Positions 8,984-17,130 of a stretch of DNA of 64,000 nucleotides are shown one piece after another (within the stretch, counting starts at the first letter, position 1; the number at the start of each line of letters is the position of its first letter). The stretch is taken from the NCBI GenBank assembly GCA_009698615.1, contig WLPU01000003.1, positions 1-64,000 of the forward strand, in the 5' to 3' direction. The notes below the pieces were generated by a model. That model had not been told where the DNA came from and made no database searches. It saw only the letters and a program-made list of their open reading frames with translations. The DNA comes from Actinomycetota bacterium. Its GTDB lineage: Bacteria > Actinomycetota > Actinomycetes > Nanopelagicales > Nanopelagicaceae. A program made the position numbers and the translations under genes.

Positions 8984-9994
8984 ATGACTCCAACTTTTGA
9001 CCAGTTATCTGGCTCACCGCTCAACCAACGACCTTCAGAGCAGGGCGTATCGGTTGTGTTACCTGTTCTTAATGAGGAGTTTTATCTTGCTCAATCCATA
9101 GAAGCGATAATTTCTCAGGATTTTCTCGGACCTATTGAAATAATTTTGGCTCTCGGCCCATCTAATGATCAGACTAATTCGGTTGCGCAGGCACTGGCAA
9201 CAAAAGATTCTCGGATAATCCTTGTTGAGAATCCATCCGGAAGAACAGCTGTAGGTCTTAACTTGGCGATTAAGCAATCCCGTTTTCCGATCATTCTTCG
9301 AGTTGATGGCCATGCACAAATACCGAACAATTACATTTCAATGGCTGTATCTCTGCTCAATGAGACGGGAGCAGTCAATGTTGGCGGAATTATGGCTGCC
9401 CAAGGTGCTACCCCTTTTGAAAGAGGAGTAGCCCGAGCGATGAGAAGTCCATTAGGAGTTGGTGCAGCAAGTTTCCACACAGGAGGAAGCGCGGGCCCCA
9501 CGGACACCGTCTATCTAGGATGTTTTGTAAAGTCAGCATTACTGAAAGTTGGCGGATTTGATGAGAGTTTTACTCGTGCGCAAGACTGGGAATTGAATTT
9601 TCGTTTGCGCGAGGCCGGGGGCTTAATTTATTTTGATCCTCGCTTAGAGGTTACATATCGTCCACGCCCAACATTGCGTGCGTTAGCTAAACAATATTTT
9701 GAATATGGGCGGTGGCGCCACGCCGTGATGCGACGACACCGAGGAACCGTAAATCTTCGTTATTTAGCCCCACCACTTTCGCTACTTGGAACCCTTCTAT
9801 CTTTAATAACTGGTATTTCTATTTCATCCATATTCTTAATTCCAGCGGGGATTTACGGAGCATTTTTAGTTGTTTCCTCTCTTATGATTGGGCGAACTTT
9901 TTTTGAGCGACTGAGACTTCCAGCAATATTGTTCACGATGCACATGTCGTGGGGAGCGGGATTTCTCACATCACCCAAGACTTTGGCACGATAG
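8984..9994 (+). CDS. Glycosyltransferase family 2, ExoA-like, membrane-associated
   Basis: The 336-aa protein has an N-terminal GT-A fold starting at about residue 24 (VVLPVLNEEFYLAQSIEAI), a metal/nucleotide-binding RVDGHAQIP in place of a classical DxD, and FDESFTRAQDWELNFRLREAGG (acceptor/ED motif). Two or three hydrophobic segments follow at about 255-320. This layout matches succinoglycan ExoA-type transferases that work at the cytoplasmic membrane. It starts the rightward run GT2-permease-ATPase-SpoIID, so it probably builds or extends the exported polymer. The sugar donor cannot be told from the sequence. Confidence 0.85.
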   Translation: MTPTFDQLSGSPLNQRPSEQGVSVVLPVLNEEFYLAQSIEAIISQDFLGPIEIILALGPSNDQTNSVAQALATKDSRIILVENPSGRTAVGLNLAIKQSRFPIILRVDGHAQIPNNYISMAVSLLNETGAVNVGGIMAAQGATPFERGVARAMRSPLGVGAASFHTGGSAGPTDTVYLGCFVKSALLKVGGFDESFTRAQDWELNFRLREAGGLIYFDPRLEVTYRPRPTLRALAKQYFEYGRWRHAVMRRHRGTVNLRYLAPPLSLLGTLLSLITGISISSIFLIPAGIYGAFLVVSSLMIGRTFFERLRLPAILFTMHMSWGAGFLTSPKTLAR

Positions 9995-10031
9995 CGCGAG
10001 GGTGTCTAACTCGCTGCGGTAGCCTTACTCA

Positions 10032-10865
10032 ATGGGAACCGCAACGCCAGTAGAGGTATTTGTACCTTTTCGAAAAGGGTTGCCTCCACTAAGAAAATAC
10101 TGGAGCACGCTCTGGAAGCGCCGTTCTTTTATTGCAGAATATTCACGTACTCAACTTCATGAACAGCATTTCGATTCAGTCTTTGGACAAATCTGGTTGA
10201 TTCTGAATCCACTCCTGCTTTCGGGTGTCTATTTTGTGCTCATCGTGATTATCGGTGGCCATAGCGACAAGATGCGCTACGGGCATTTAACCGCATGCTT
10301 ATTCCTCTTCTATCTGATGGCAAACACTCTTTCCGGTGGGGTGAAATCAGTTACCTCTGGTCAACGCCTCATACTCAACACTGCATTCCCGCGGTTGATG
10401 CTCCCTATTTCAGCGAGCGTTGTGGCATTTTTTCGCTTTCTACCAACAATTTTTATCTTTCTGATACTTCGGACGATTCTAGGGTTGCCAATTGGCTGGA
10501 ATATGTTGTGGTCGATTCCAATTGTGCTGATCGCAATCCTATTTTCCTCAGGGGTCGCCATCCTTATTTCCTGCATCAATGTCTATTTCAGGGACATCGC
10601 CAATTTCTTGCCTTACTTCACGCGCATGCTTCTCTATTTATCTCCAATTTTGTGGGAAACTTCAGCGATTAAACCGCAATTGCGCAAAGTTGAACTTGTA
10701 AACCCATTATTTCCTCTTTTGGATTCATGGTCGCGCGCAGTTGTTCACGCACAGGCACCGCACTTAACGAGCATGCTTATTTCATTGGCATGGGCAGTCC
10801 TTGTGTTTACCTTTGGAACCTATTTCTTCTTAGTACGAGAGAGGGAATTTGCCGTCCGTGTCTAA
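10032..10865 (+). CDS. wzm: ABC-2 type polysaccharide exporter, permease subunit
   Basis: The 277-aa integral membrane protein has about six hydrophobic spans. It shows the Wzm/TagG pattern: a short amphipathic N-terminus with FIAEYSRTQLHEQHFDSVFGQIW, then LNPLLLSGVYFVLIVII, and the conserved INVYFRDIANFLPYFTRMLLYLSPILWE near the C-terminal half. It forms the channel that flips lipid-linked polysaccharide across the membrane with the ATPase encoded immediately downstream. A -10 like TAGCCT (10020-10025) is 6 nt before the ATG. Function assigned by topology and partner; the polymer is unknown. Confidence 0.9.
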   Translation: MGTATPVEVFVPFRKGLPPLRKYWSTLWKRRSFIAEYSRTQLHEQHFDSVFGQIWLILNPLLLSGVYFVLIVIIGGHSDKMRYGHLTACLFLFYLMANTLSGGVKSVTSGQRLILNTAFPRLMLPISASVVAFFRFLPTIFIFLILRTILGLPIGWNMLWSIPIVLIAILFSSGVAILISCINVYFRDIANFLPYFTRMLLYLSPILWETSAIKPQLRKVELVNPLFPLLDSWSRAVVHAQAPHLTSMLISLAWAVLVFTFGTYFFLVREREFAVRV

Positions 10866-11649
10866 TTCACTGCATAAGCCAGGTGAGATTGCTGTTTCGG
10901 TACAGCACCTCGGGTTGACGTATACAACAACGATCGACAAACGTCCGACTCTGAAAGCGCGACTGAAAACAATGGGCCGTGGAACAAAACAGACTCGTGT
11001 AGTGCGTGCGCTCGATGATGTGATGCTGGATGTTGCTTATGGTTCTGTGCTTGGAGTCGTAGGTGCAAACGGAGCGGGCAAATCCACTCTTATGCGAGTG
11101 ATTTCTGGAATCTTGCCACCGTCCCAAGGGCGTGTTGAAGTTTACGGAAAAGTCAGCACGCTCTTAGCGTTGGGAGTTGGATTTAGTCCCTCATTATCTG
11201 GCCGCGCAAATGTCTATCTGGGTGGACTTGCTGCAGGAATGTCCAGCCAAGAAATCGAAAATCACTTTGAAGAGATCGCTGATTTTGCGGAACTTGGCGA
11301 TGCAATTGATGCACCCATGCGCACTTATTCTTCCGGCATGTATGCCCGATTAGCTTTCTCGGTAGCGGTAACAGTACGTCCAGATATTTTGATTGTTGAT
11401 GAAGCGCTCAGCACGGGCGATGCTCGATTCAAAGAGAAGAGTTTAGAAAAGATTAAAGAGCTGCGAAGTGATGCTCGCGCCCTCATTCTTGTGAGCCATG
11501 CGTTGGGCACCGTGCGGGATATCTGCAATGAAGTTGCTTGGCTCCATAAAGGAAAGCTGATCCAACGGGGAAAGCCAGACGAAGTGGTGGATGCTTATGC
11601 CTCATTCCTCCAGGTCGGAAAGAGCGCTGCTATTAATGAGGATGTCTAG
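10858..11649 (+). CDS. wzt: ABC-type polysaccharide exporter, ATP-binding subunit
   Basis: About 263 aa. Walker A GANGAGKST, the ABC signature YSSGMYARLAFSVA and Walker B ILIVDEALSTGD are complete. The stretch TLKARLKTMGRGTKQTRVVRALDDV before the P-loop is typical of Wzt/TagH-like exporters, where the ATPase follows a linker that contacts the permease. There is no C-terminal carbohydrate-binding domain, unlike O9a-type Wzt, so export is probably not terminated by substrate recognition. GTG 10858 overlaps the permease stop by 8 nt; TTG 10849 is an alternative. Both subunits resemble the galactan exporter pair Rv3781/Rv3783 as I remember it. Confidence 0.9.
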   Translation: MSNSLHKPGEIAVSVQHLGLTYTTTIDKRPTLKARLKTMGRGTKQTRVVRALDDVMLDVAYGSVLGVVGANGAGKSTLMRVISGILPPSQGRVEVYGKVSTLLALGVGFSPSLSGRANVYLGGLAAGMSSQEIENHFEEIADFAELGDAIDAPMRTYSSGMYARLAFSVAVTVRPDILIVDEALSTGDARFKEKSLEKIKELRSDARALILVSHALGTVRDICNEVAWLHKGKLIQRGKPDEVVDAYASFLQVGKSAAINEDV

Positions 11650-12955
11650 GCTTCTTAGCGCCTCCATTTTACTTTTTGCTTTTTTAACTCCAACTATGTC
11701 GTTGGCTGATGAGGTGCCACAAACTTTTTCATTTCAAGGTTCGGGGTACGGCCATGGAGTCGGGATGAGCCAAATTGGCGCCCGCGGTCAGGCCCTTGAA
11801 GGAAAGAGCGCGACCGATATTGTGAAGTATTACTACAAGGATGTTTTGGTCGAGCCAGTAGTAGATTCACAATTTATTCGAGTCAACATCGGACACTTAT
11901 TGACGGGCTTGTCCCTTATGAGCGATACAAAGCTCGGCCAGGTTCAACTCTTTTCCAGTGATATGGATACAAGTACTACTGCATCTCCAGATTTAACGGT
12001 TCCGGCAAAAACAAATATTTCATTCAGTCTTCTGGGCAATTCAATGATCGCAAATGCCACCTATGCCAATGGTCGAGTTGACGCCTTAGCCAGTGCGAAA
12101 GCGTGGACCATTCGTTGGAGTGGCACACGAAGTATGCAAGGCCCAGATGCAGTGCTTGCGGTCAAAATTGGGGCTTCAAGTACTCAGTATCGCTACGGAC
12201 AGATACAAATTAAGTTAGTCAAAGCGGCTGCGGTCGGTTATCGCATTGAAGTGACTAACACTCTCAGGCTTCACGATGAATATTTATGGGGAATCGGAGA
12301 AGTACCTTCTTCCTGGCCGATCGCAGCACTTCAAGCACAAGCGATTGCATCTAGGAGTTTTGCACTAAGTAAAGTTGGCAAAATGCGCGTTGCATGTGAC
12401 TGCGAGATTTATTCCTCTACGCAAGATCAAAGCTTTGTTGGGTATTCCAAAGAATTGGAAAAAGGTTGGGGAAGTATTTGGAAAGGGGCAGTCTCATCCA
12501 CCTCGGAAGGTGATGAGATGGGATTGACACTTACCTACGCTTCGCAACCGATTGCCGCTTATTTTTTCTCTTCATCATCTGGGCAAACCGTTCTTGCTCA
12601 AGATGTGTGGGGCGCTCCAGTGCCTTACACAGTAAGTGTTGCAGATTCTTGGAGTACAAGCCCAGTATTGAACCCGAGGTATTTTCATTGGGAGAGGGCA
12701 ATCAATAGAGCCTTAGTAGCACAAGCTTTCGGATTACCAGATGTAGCACGAATGGAGATTGGCGGACATTTTGAAAGCGGGACTGTCTCTGTGATCATTG
12801 CTACTTCAAGCACGGGTCTTAGAGCTCAACTATCAGGTGAAACATTTCGAAGCAAAGTTAAATTGCCCTCTGCCTGGTTTGATTTTCTGGGCCCACAGAT
12901 GAGTGATGCAAACAGCTTGCCAAAACCAGTGCGGACAATATTTCATAGCCTTTAG
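11636..12955 (+). CDS. SpoIID/LytB domain secreted protein
   Basis: 439 aa with an N-terminal signal peptide (MRMSRLLSASILLFAFLTPT, cleavage near SLA-DE). The SpoIID domain is recognised by GYGHGVGMSQIGARGQALEG close to the N-terminus and by DEYLWGIGEVPSSWPIAALQAQ and AIASRSFAL in the middle. SpoIID of Bacillus is a peptidoglycan lytic transglycosylase; actinobacterial relatives occur without sporulation. The catalytic Glu of that family would be the E in GIGEVPSSW. The ATG at 11636 overlaps the ATPase gene by 14 nt (ATG 11642 is an alternative), so it is coupled to polysaccharide export. Local wall remodelling for glycan attachment is an inference. Confidence 0.85.
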   Translation: MRMSRLLSASILLFAFLTPTMSLADEVPQTFSFQGSGYGHGVGMSQIGARGQALEGKSATDIVKYYYKDVLVEPVVDSQFIRVNIGHLLTGLSLMSDTKLGQVQLFSSDMDTSTTASPDLTVPAKTNISFSLLGNSMIANATYANGRVDALASAKAWTIRWSGTRSMQGPDAVLAVKIGASSTQYRYGQIQIKLVKAAAVGYRIEVTNTLRLHDEYLWGIGEVPSSWPIAALQAQAIASRSFALSKVGKMRVACDCEIYSSTQDQSFVGYSKELEKGWGSIWKGAVSSTSEGDEMGLTLTYASQPIAAYFFSSSSGQTVLAQDVWGAPVPYTVSVADSWSTSPVLNPRYFHWERAINRALVAQAFGLPDVARMEIGGHFESGTVSVIIATSSTGLRAQLSGETFRSKVKLPSAWFDFLGPQMSDANSLPKPVRTIFHSL

Positions 12956-12957
12956 AG

Positions 12958-13890
12958 CTAGTTCGCGTGAAGCACCGAATTTAATCCGCCCCAGGTACCT
13001 GTTCTAGGCACAACTTCTAGATTTCCATCTAATGAATTCCTGCGAAATAAAATGTCGTGAGCGCCAGATAATTCTCCGGCCTTAACAATTGTGCCATCAG
13101 GCAATCGCACTTTGGCTGCTGCAGTGATGTACGTACCTGCCTCAATGACACAGTTGTTGCCTAATGAAATTCCAAGTCCGGAGTTTGCTCCAAGGAGACA
13201 CTTTTCTCCGATGGAGATCACTTCTTTCCCGCCGCCACTCAAGGTGCCCATAATGGATGCCCCACCACCGATATCTGAACCGTTTCCAACAACAACGCCC
13301 GAGGAGATTCGACCTTCAACCATCGAAGTTCCGAGTGTTCCGGCATTGAAGTTAACAAAACCTTCATGCATGACAGTTGTTCCATGTGCCAAGTGCGCAC
13401 CAAGTCGCACGCGATCTGCATCGGCAACGCGCACGCCACTTGGGATGACGTAATCCACCATCCGTGGGAATTTATCGACGCTAAGAACATTGACATGGCC
13501 ATACTTTGCGCGAAGAGCCGCACGAGTTTCCTCAAATCCTTCCACGGAGCATGGCCCATGTGATGTCCACACGACATTAGACAAGATTCCAAAAATTCCT
13601 TCGAGAGATTGCCCATGGGGTACTACAAGTCGATGGGATAGAAGGTGCAGGCGAAGGTATGCATCAACTGCGTCTTTTGGAGGAGTTGCAAGATTAATTT
13701 CTAAAGAAACTATTTTTCGACTTACCCGTCGCGTGTCATCTTTTCCGACAAGGGCGACAAGAGAATCCGGAACTTTTCCGGATAATCCACCAAGTGAAGG
13801 CGCTGGAAACCATGCATCCAATATCGCTCCATCGTGTGCGAGCGTTGCGATGCCATGACCAGATGCGGTGCTATTTGCGCTGTGCGACAT
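12958..13890 (-). CDS. dapD: 2,3,4,5-tetrahydropyridine-2,6-dicarboxylate N-succinyltransferase
   Basis: Succinyl-CoA-dependent step of lysine/meso-DAP synthesis. The 310-aa protein is of the actinobacterial DapD type: a long N-terminal domain, then a left-handed beta-helix with hexapeptide repeats (VRLGAHLAHGTTVMHEGFVN, VEGRISSGVVVGNGSDIGGG, GEKCLLGANSGLGISLGNNC). It ends SVLHAN. TACCCT (13902-13897) lies 6 nt before the ATG. The next pathway step (aminotransferase DapC) is encoded at 31659, and dapE, which I remember next to dapD in mycobacteria, is not in this window. Confidence 0.95.
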   Translation of the reverse strand: MSHSANSTASGHGIATLAHDGAILDAWFPAPSLGGLSGKVPDSLVALVGKDDTRRVSRKIVSLEINLATPPKDAVDAYLRLHLLSHRLVVPHGQSLEGIFGILSNVVWTSHGPCSVEGFEETRAALRAKYGHVNVLSVDKFPRMVDYVIPSGVRVADADRVRLGAHLAHGTTVMHEGFVNFNAGTLGTSMVEGRISSGVVVGNGSDIGGGASIMGTLSGGGKEVISIGEKCLLGANSGLGISLGNNCVIEAGTYITAAAKVRLPDGTIVKAGELSGAHDILFRRNSLDGNLEVVPRTGTWGGLNSVLHAN

Positions 13891-13919
13891 AGGTCAAGGG
13901 TAGCCCCTATCCTTGCGAG
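13891..13919. promoter_or_regulatory. Divergent dapD/LOG promoter, 29 bp
   Basis: Leftward: TACCCT (13902-13897), 6 nt, ATG of dapD. Rightward: TATCCT (13908-13913), 6 nt, ATG at 13920. The two -10 elements are 5 bp apart, so the polymerase footprints must overlap. A GCGACA at 13884-13889, inside the dapD start region, could serve as a -35 for the rightward promoter with 18-bp spacing. Both mRNAs are predicted to be leaderless. Confidence 0.55.
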
Positions 13920-14456
13920 ATGCGCGTAGCCGTTTTCTGTTCTTCTTCGCCAACAATCGACCCCAAGTACGTGGACCTCGCCTTCGAACTTGGCGCTGCA
14001 ATTGGCACGCGCAAGTGGGATCTTGTTTCCGGCGGAGGTCACATTTCGATGATGGGTGCTGTTGGACGCGGCGCACGGTCGATGGACGGTGTAACAATCG
14101 GCGTAATTCCACAAGCACTAGTTGACATTGAATTTGCAGATCACGATAGTCATGAACTTCATGTTGTTACATCGATGCGTGAACGAAAGGCAAAGATTGA
14201 AGAAATTTCTGATGCATTCATCGCGCTTCCTGGAGGACTTGGAACTTTAGAAGAACTCTTCGAAATATGGGTGGGACGATTTCTTAAATTCCACAATAAA
14301 CCAGTGATAGTCCTCGATCCGTTTAATCTCTATGCTCCATTGAAAGTATTGGTGGATCATCTTGAGCAAGAAGGCTTTGTGAAGCCTGGACAAAGAGAAT
14401 TGCTGCACTGGACTACCAGTGTTGAAGAAGCCCTCGCGGTAGCCTTAGGGACATGA
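13920..14456 (+). CDS. LOG family protein (TIGR00730-type)
   Basis: 178 aa with the Rossmann-like LOG fold. Seen motifs are VAVFCSSSP at the N-terminus, SGGGHISMMGAVGRGA, the paired MRERKAKIEE, and PGGLGTLEELFEIW, i.e. the PGGxGTxxE signature. Characterised members are phosphoribohydrolases releasing cytokinin-type bases from nucleotide 5'-monophosphates; older annotations call them lysine decarboxylases. In mycobacteria Rv1205 is a homologue near dapD/dapE, as here. The stop overlaps the next ATG (ATGA). Confidence 0.9.
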   Translation: MRVAVFCSSSPTIDPKYVDLAFELGAAIGTRKWDLVSGGGHISMMGAVGRGARSMDGVTIGVIPQALVDIEFADHDSHELHVVTSMRERKAKIEEISDAFIALPGGLGTLEELFEIWVGRFLKFHNKPVIVLDPFNLYAPLKVLVDHLEQEGFVKPGQRELLHWTTSVEEALAVALGT

Positions 14457-14641
14457 CCTCCGAAACGTTGGCACAATTAATTGCCAGCTTGCCAGAGGAA
14501 GAACGTATTATTCTTTCGCTTCATTATCTCAAGGGCCTAACCCCTGGAGCGATTGCAGAAATGTTGCATGTACCCGAGCGGGCAGTTGTCAATGTCATTG
14601 CATCGGGCCGTAGGCATCTCACATCACGCTTAGATTTATAG
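14453..14641 (+). CDS. Short sigma-70 region 4-like helix-turn-helix protein
   Basis: 62 aa that consist almost only of a sigma region 4: LIASLPEEERIILSLHYLKG, then LTPGAIAEMLHVPERAVVNV as the helix-turn-helix, then ASGRRHLTSRL. Normal ECF sigma factors have region 2 in front; nothing like it is encoded upstream, because the ATG overlaps the LOG gene stop by 4 nt. It may be a stand-alone HTH regulator that contacts the -35 element or RNA polymerase, or a decayed sigma factor. The intact frame and coupled start argue for a functional protein. Confidence 0.75.
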   Translation: MTSETLAQLIASLPEEERIILSLHYLKGLTPGAIAEMLHVPERAVVNVIASGRRHLTSRLDL

Positions 14642-14656
14642 GAAATTTGGGCCTAC

Positions 14657-14747
14657 TTATCTCAATTTCATAGTTGGGCTATAAATGCGAGATACTTCTC
14701 CCTCGTTCGCCAATAGGCGTGCAGCTCAGATCTAAAGGAGACCGACC
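14657..14747 (+). promoter_or_regulatory. Promoter and leader of the DUF3117 gene with strong RBS
   Basis: TTATCT (14657-14662) and TATAAA (14680-14685) with 17-bp spacing form a candidate promoter. The leader is about 55 nt and ends with AAAGGAG 9 nt before the ATG at 14748, one of the few strong Shine-Dalgarno sequences in the window. An inverted repeat CGCCAATAGGCG sits in the leader near 14709. Confidence 0.45.
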
Positions 14748-14930
14748 ATGGCAGCCATGAAACCTCGTACTGGTGATGGACCAATGGAGGTTACAAAGGA
14801 AGCCCGTAGTTTGGTAATGCGTATTCCCCTAGAAGGTGGCGGGCGCTTGGTCGTCGAACTCAATGGCGAAGAAGCTTCTAATTTAGGAAGCGCACTCCAC
14901 GCCGCAGTATTGCTTTTAGTTAAGAAATAA
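14748..14930 (+). CDS. DUF3117 family protein (60 aa)
   Basis: MAAMKPRTGDGPMEVTKEAR at the N-terminus, then a short beta-rich core (VMRIPLEGGGRLVVEL) and a helical end (ASNLGSALHAAVLLLV). This matches DUF3117, a family found almost only in actinobacteria (Rv1211 in M. tuberculosis, as I recall). No function is known. It has its own promoter candidate and a strong Shine-Dalgarno, so it is probably well expressed as a single gene. Confidence 0.92.
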   Translation: MAAMKPRTGDGPMEVTKEARSLVMRIPLEGGGRLVVELNGEEASNLGSALHAAVLLLVKK

Positions 14931-14954
14931 TCTTTTCGCGCTAACGTGAGCCCA

Positions 14955-16439
14955 ATGGCTGCCGTAGTTATTCACACGAAACCTCTGACGCTTTCATCGA
15001 TCTTCGAATCTGATGTTGTTGCGATTGGCTTCTGTAAATCTGAATCCGGTGAGATAACCTTTCCGGTCGCGGCAAAACTTATTCGCGAAATCGAATCCCA
15101 CTTCAACCTCACATTCTCCGATGAAATTGCCTTCTTGAACCCGAGTGGCAAAGTTGGCGAAATATTCGAAATTCCAGTGAGCTCAGAAGGTACTCGTTGC
15201 GAGCGGGTGATCGCAGTTGCCCTCGGTGCCAACTCAGCCTCTGACTCTCGCCTGGTTGGAGCAGCCTTAGGACGAAAAATTCGAGGCAAAAGCGTTTCAC
15301 TTTTTAGCATCGCAGAAACTTCTCGTGCAAACCTTCGAGGACATGCCATTGCGCTCGGACTGGGTACATATCAATGGAATCTCAAGAGTGAGACCAAGAA
15401 AGTCTTGTCTCCAAAGTTTTTTGTCAGCGATGCCCACCCAACGGAAATCACCAATGCCAACTCTCTGATCGGCGCCATCTGGCATACGCGCGACATGATT
15501 CATACTCCATCAAATATTAAGACTCCAGCATGGATGGCATCCCGAGCTCGAGCCATGGCCAATAAGAGCGGAGTGAGCGTAAAAGTTCTCTCGGGTAAGC
15601 AGTTACAAGAATTCGGTGGTCTCCTTGCTGTTGGAAATTCATCGCCAAAACCTGGTCCGCGTTTCATTGAGGTGAGCTACGCACCACCAGGCTCAAAAAA
15701 TTGGCCTCATGTTGTGCTCGTCGGAAAAGGAATTACTTTTGATACTGGTGGGGTTTCTTTAAAAAGACCTTACGACACGATGATCGGAATGAAGAGTGAC
15801 ATGTCAGGGGCCGCTGCCGTACTAGCAGTTGTAAACGCAATGCCTGATTTTGCTCCCAAGGTACGAGTTACAGCCTTGTTGATGTGTGCAGAAAACGCTC
15901 TCTCTGGCACCTCTCAACGGCCCAGTGATGTTATTACTCAATATGGTGGAACAACTGTTGAGATCATCAATACCGATGCTGAAGGCCGATTGGTCTTGGC
16001 AGATGGCCTTGCATATGCAGATTTGAATTTGGATCCTGATTATCTAATAGATGTTGCAACATTGACCGGGGCAGCCACCTTGGGACTTGGCCGCCAATAT
16101 GCAGCAATGTATACAAGGAGTGGTTCACTGGCCAAAAAACTTTACGAGCACGGAGAAAATTCCGGAGACCGTGTATGGCACATGCCCCTAGTTGACGACT
16201 ATGCAATAGCGCTCAAGAGTTCCATTGCAGATTTAAACCACACTGCAGATAAACCAAAGTTTTCAGCTGGCTCGGTGACAGCAGCGCTTTTCCTAGAAAA
16301 ATTTGCCGGCGATCGCAATTGGGTACACCTAGATATCGCTGGTACAGCACGAAGCGAAACAGATACAGGCGAGAACCCTAAGGGCGGTACAGGATTTGGT
16401 GTTCGGCTTTTGATTGACTGGATTGTTGGTTTGAAATGA
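14955..16439 (+). CDS. pepA: Leucyl aminopeptidase, M17 family
   Basis: Removes N-terminal residues from peptides with two metal ions. The 494-aa protein has the M17 core: VGKGITFDTGGVSLKRPYDT, MKSDMSGAAAVLAV, ALLMCAENALSGTSQRPSDV, and the signature NTDAEGRLVLADGL, followed by TLTGAATLGLG. N-terminal macro-like domain about residues 1-160. ATG 14955 is preferred because TAACGT (14942-14947) lies 7 nt upstream; GTG 14946 in the same frame is the alternative. It overlaps the following methyltransferase by 4 nt. Confidence 0.95.
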   Translation: MAAVVIHTKPLTLSSIFESDVVAIGFCKSESGEITFPVAAKLIREIESHFNLTFSDEIAFLNPSGKVGEIFEIPVSSEGTRCERVIAVALGANSASDSRLVGAALGRKIRGKSVSLFSIAETSRANLRGHAIALGLGTYQWNLKSETKKVLSPKFFVSDAHPTEITNANSLIGAIWHTRDMIHTPSNIKTPAWMASRARAMANKSGVSVKVLSGKQLQEFGGLLAVGNSSPKPGPRFIEVSYAPPGSKNWPHVVLVGKGITFDTGGVSLKRPYDTMIGMKSDMSGAAAVLAVVNAMPDFAPKVRVTALLMCAENALSGTSQRPSDVITQYGGTTVEIINTDAEGRLVLADGLAYADLNLDPDYLIDVATLTGAATLGLGRQYAAMYTRSGSLAKKLYEHGENSGDRVWHMPLVDDYAIALKSSIADLNHTADKPKFSAGSVTAALFLEKFAGDRNWVHLDIAGTARSETDTGENPKGGTGFGVRLLIDWIVGLK

Positions 16440-17062
16440 ATATAGATCTGCACTCGTATGCTGAAGATTTTATAGCCGAGGATGATATTTCCAAAGCCGC
16501 TCGCGCCAGAGGAGTAGAGCTCGGTACGAGAGATAGTTCGCAGGGTACTGCGGCATACCTTCAGCATCTGGCTCACCTTATTTCTGCACAGTCTGTCGTT
16601 GAAGTGGGAACTGGCTCTGGCGTCGGAAGCCTGGCGTTGCTGCGCGGAATGATTGAAGGCGGAACGTTGACATCTATTGATGACGAAGCAGAGCACACAC
16701 GCATTGCACGCATTGCCTTTTCTGAGGCAGAAATATCGCCAACGCGTTTTCGTCTTATTACAAATCCAGTTATGGATGTTATGAGCAAACTTACCGATCG
16801 TGCCTACGACCTCGTTGTATTGCGCCATGATCCCGAAGACCTCGAGTTTTCGATCGAACATGCCCAGCGAATGTTGCGCACCGGTGGTGTTCTAGTGATT
16901 GATAGTTTTTTTGGCGGCGGGAAGGTCCCGGATCCCACCCAACGTGATCCACGGACTATCGCCCTTCGCGAGGCGGGGAAATCTATTCGCCAAGCGACCA
17001 GTATATGGACGAGCATTGTTATTGGCGCTGGCGATGGATTGCTTGTTGCAACAAAACGCTAG
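16436..17062 (+). CDS. O-methyltransferase family 3 (class I SAM-dependent)
   Basis: 208 aa. The SAM-binding motif I VVEVGTGSGVGSLALLRGM (about residues 57-75) is followed by LTSIDDEAEHTRIAR (motif post I) and YDLVVLRHDPEDLE, with GGVLVIDSFFGGGKVPDP near the C-terminus. The usual catecholate O-methyltransferase D in YDLVFIDADK is replaced by RHDPED here, so substrate and metal use may differ. Coupled to pepA by ATGA. In M. tuberculosis the homologue Rv1220c lies next to sigE-rseA-htrA-tatB; here htrA-tatB follow but no sigma or anti-sigma gene is in between. Confidence 0.85.
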   Translation: MNIDLHSYAEDFIAEDDISKAARARGVELGTRDSSQGTAAYLQHLAHLISAQSVVEVGTGSGVGSLALLRGMIEGGTLTSIDDEAEHTRIARIAFSEAEISPTRFRLITNPVMDVMSKLTDRAYDLVVLRHDPEDLEFSIEHAQRMLRTGGVLVIDSFFGGGKVPDPTQRDPRTIALREAGKSIRQATSIWTSIVIGAGDGLLVATKR

Positions 17063-17130
17063 ACCCCTTCTCACAATGTTTTAAGGTATTTTAGGTTTAC
17101 TACTGACACCAAAGAGCTGAGGAGACGAAG

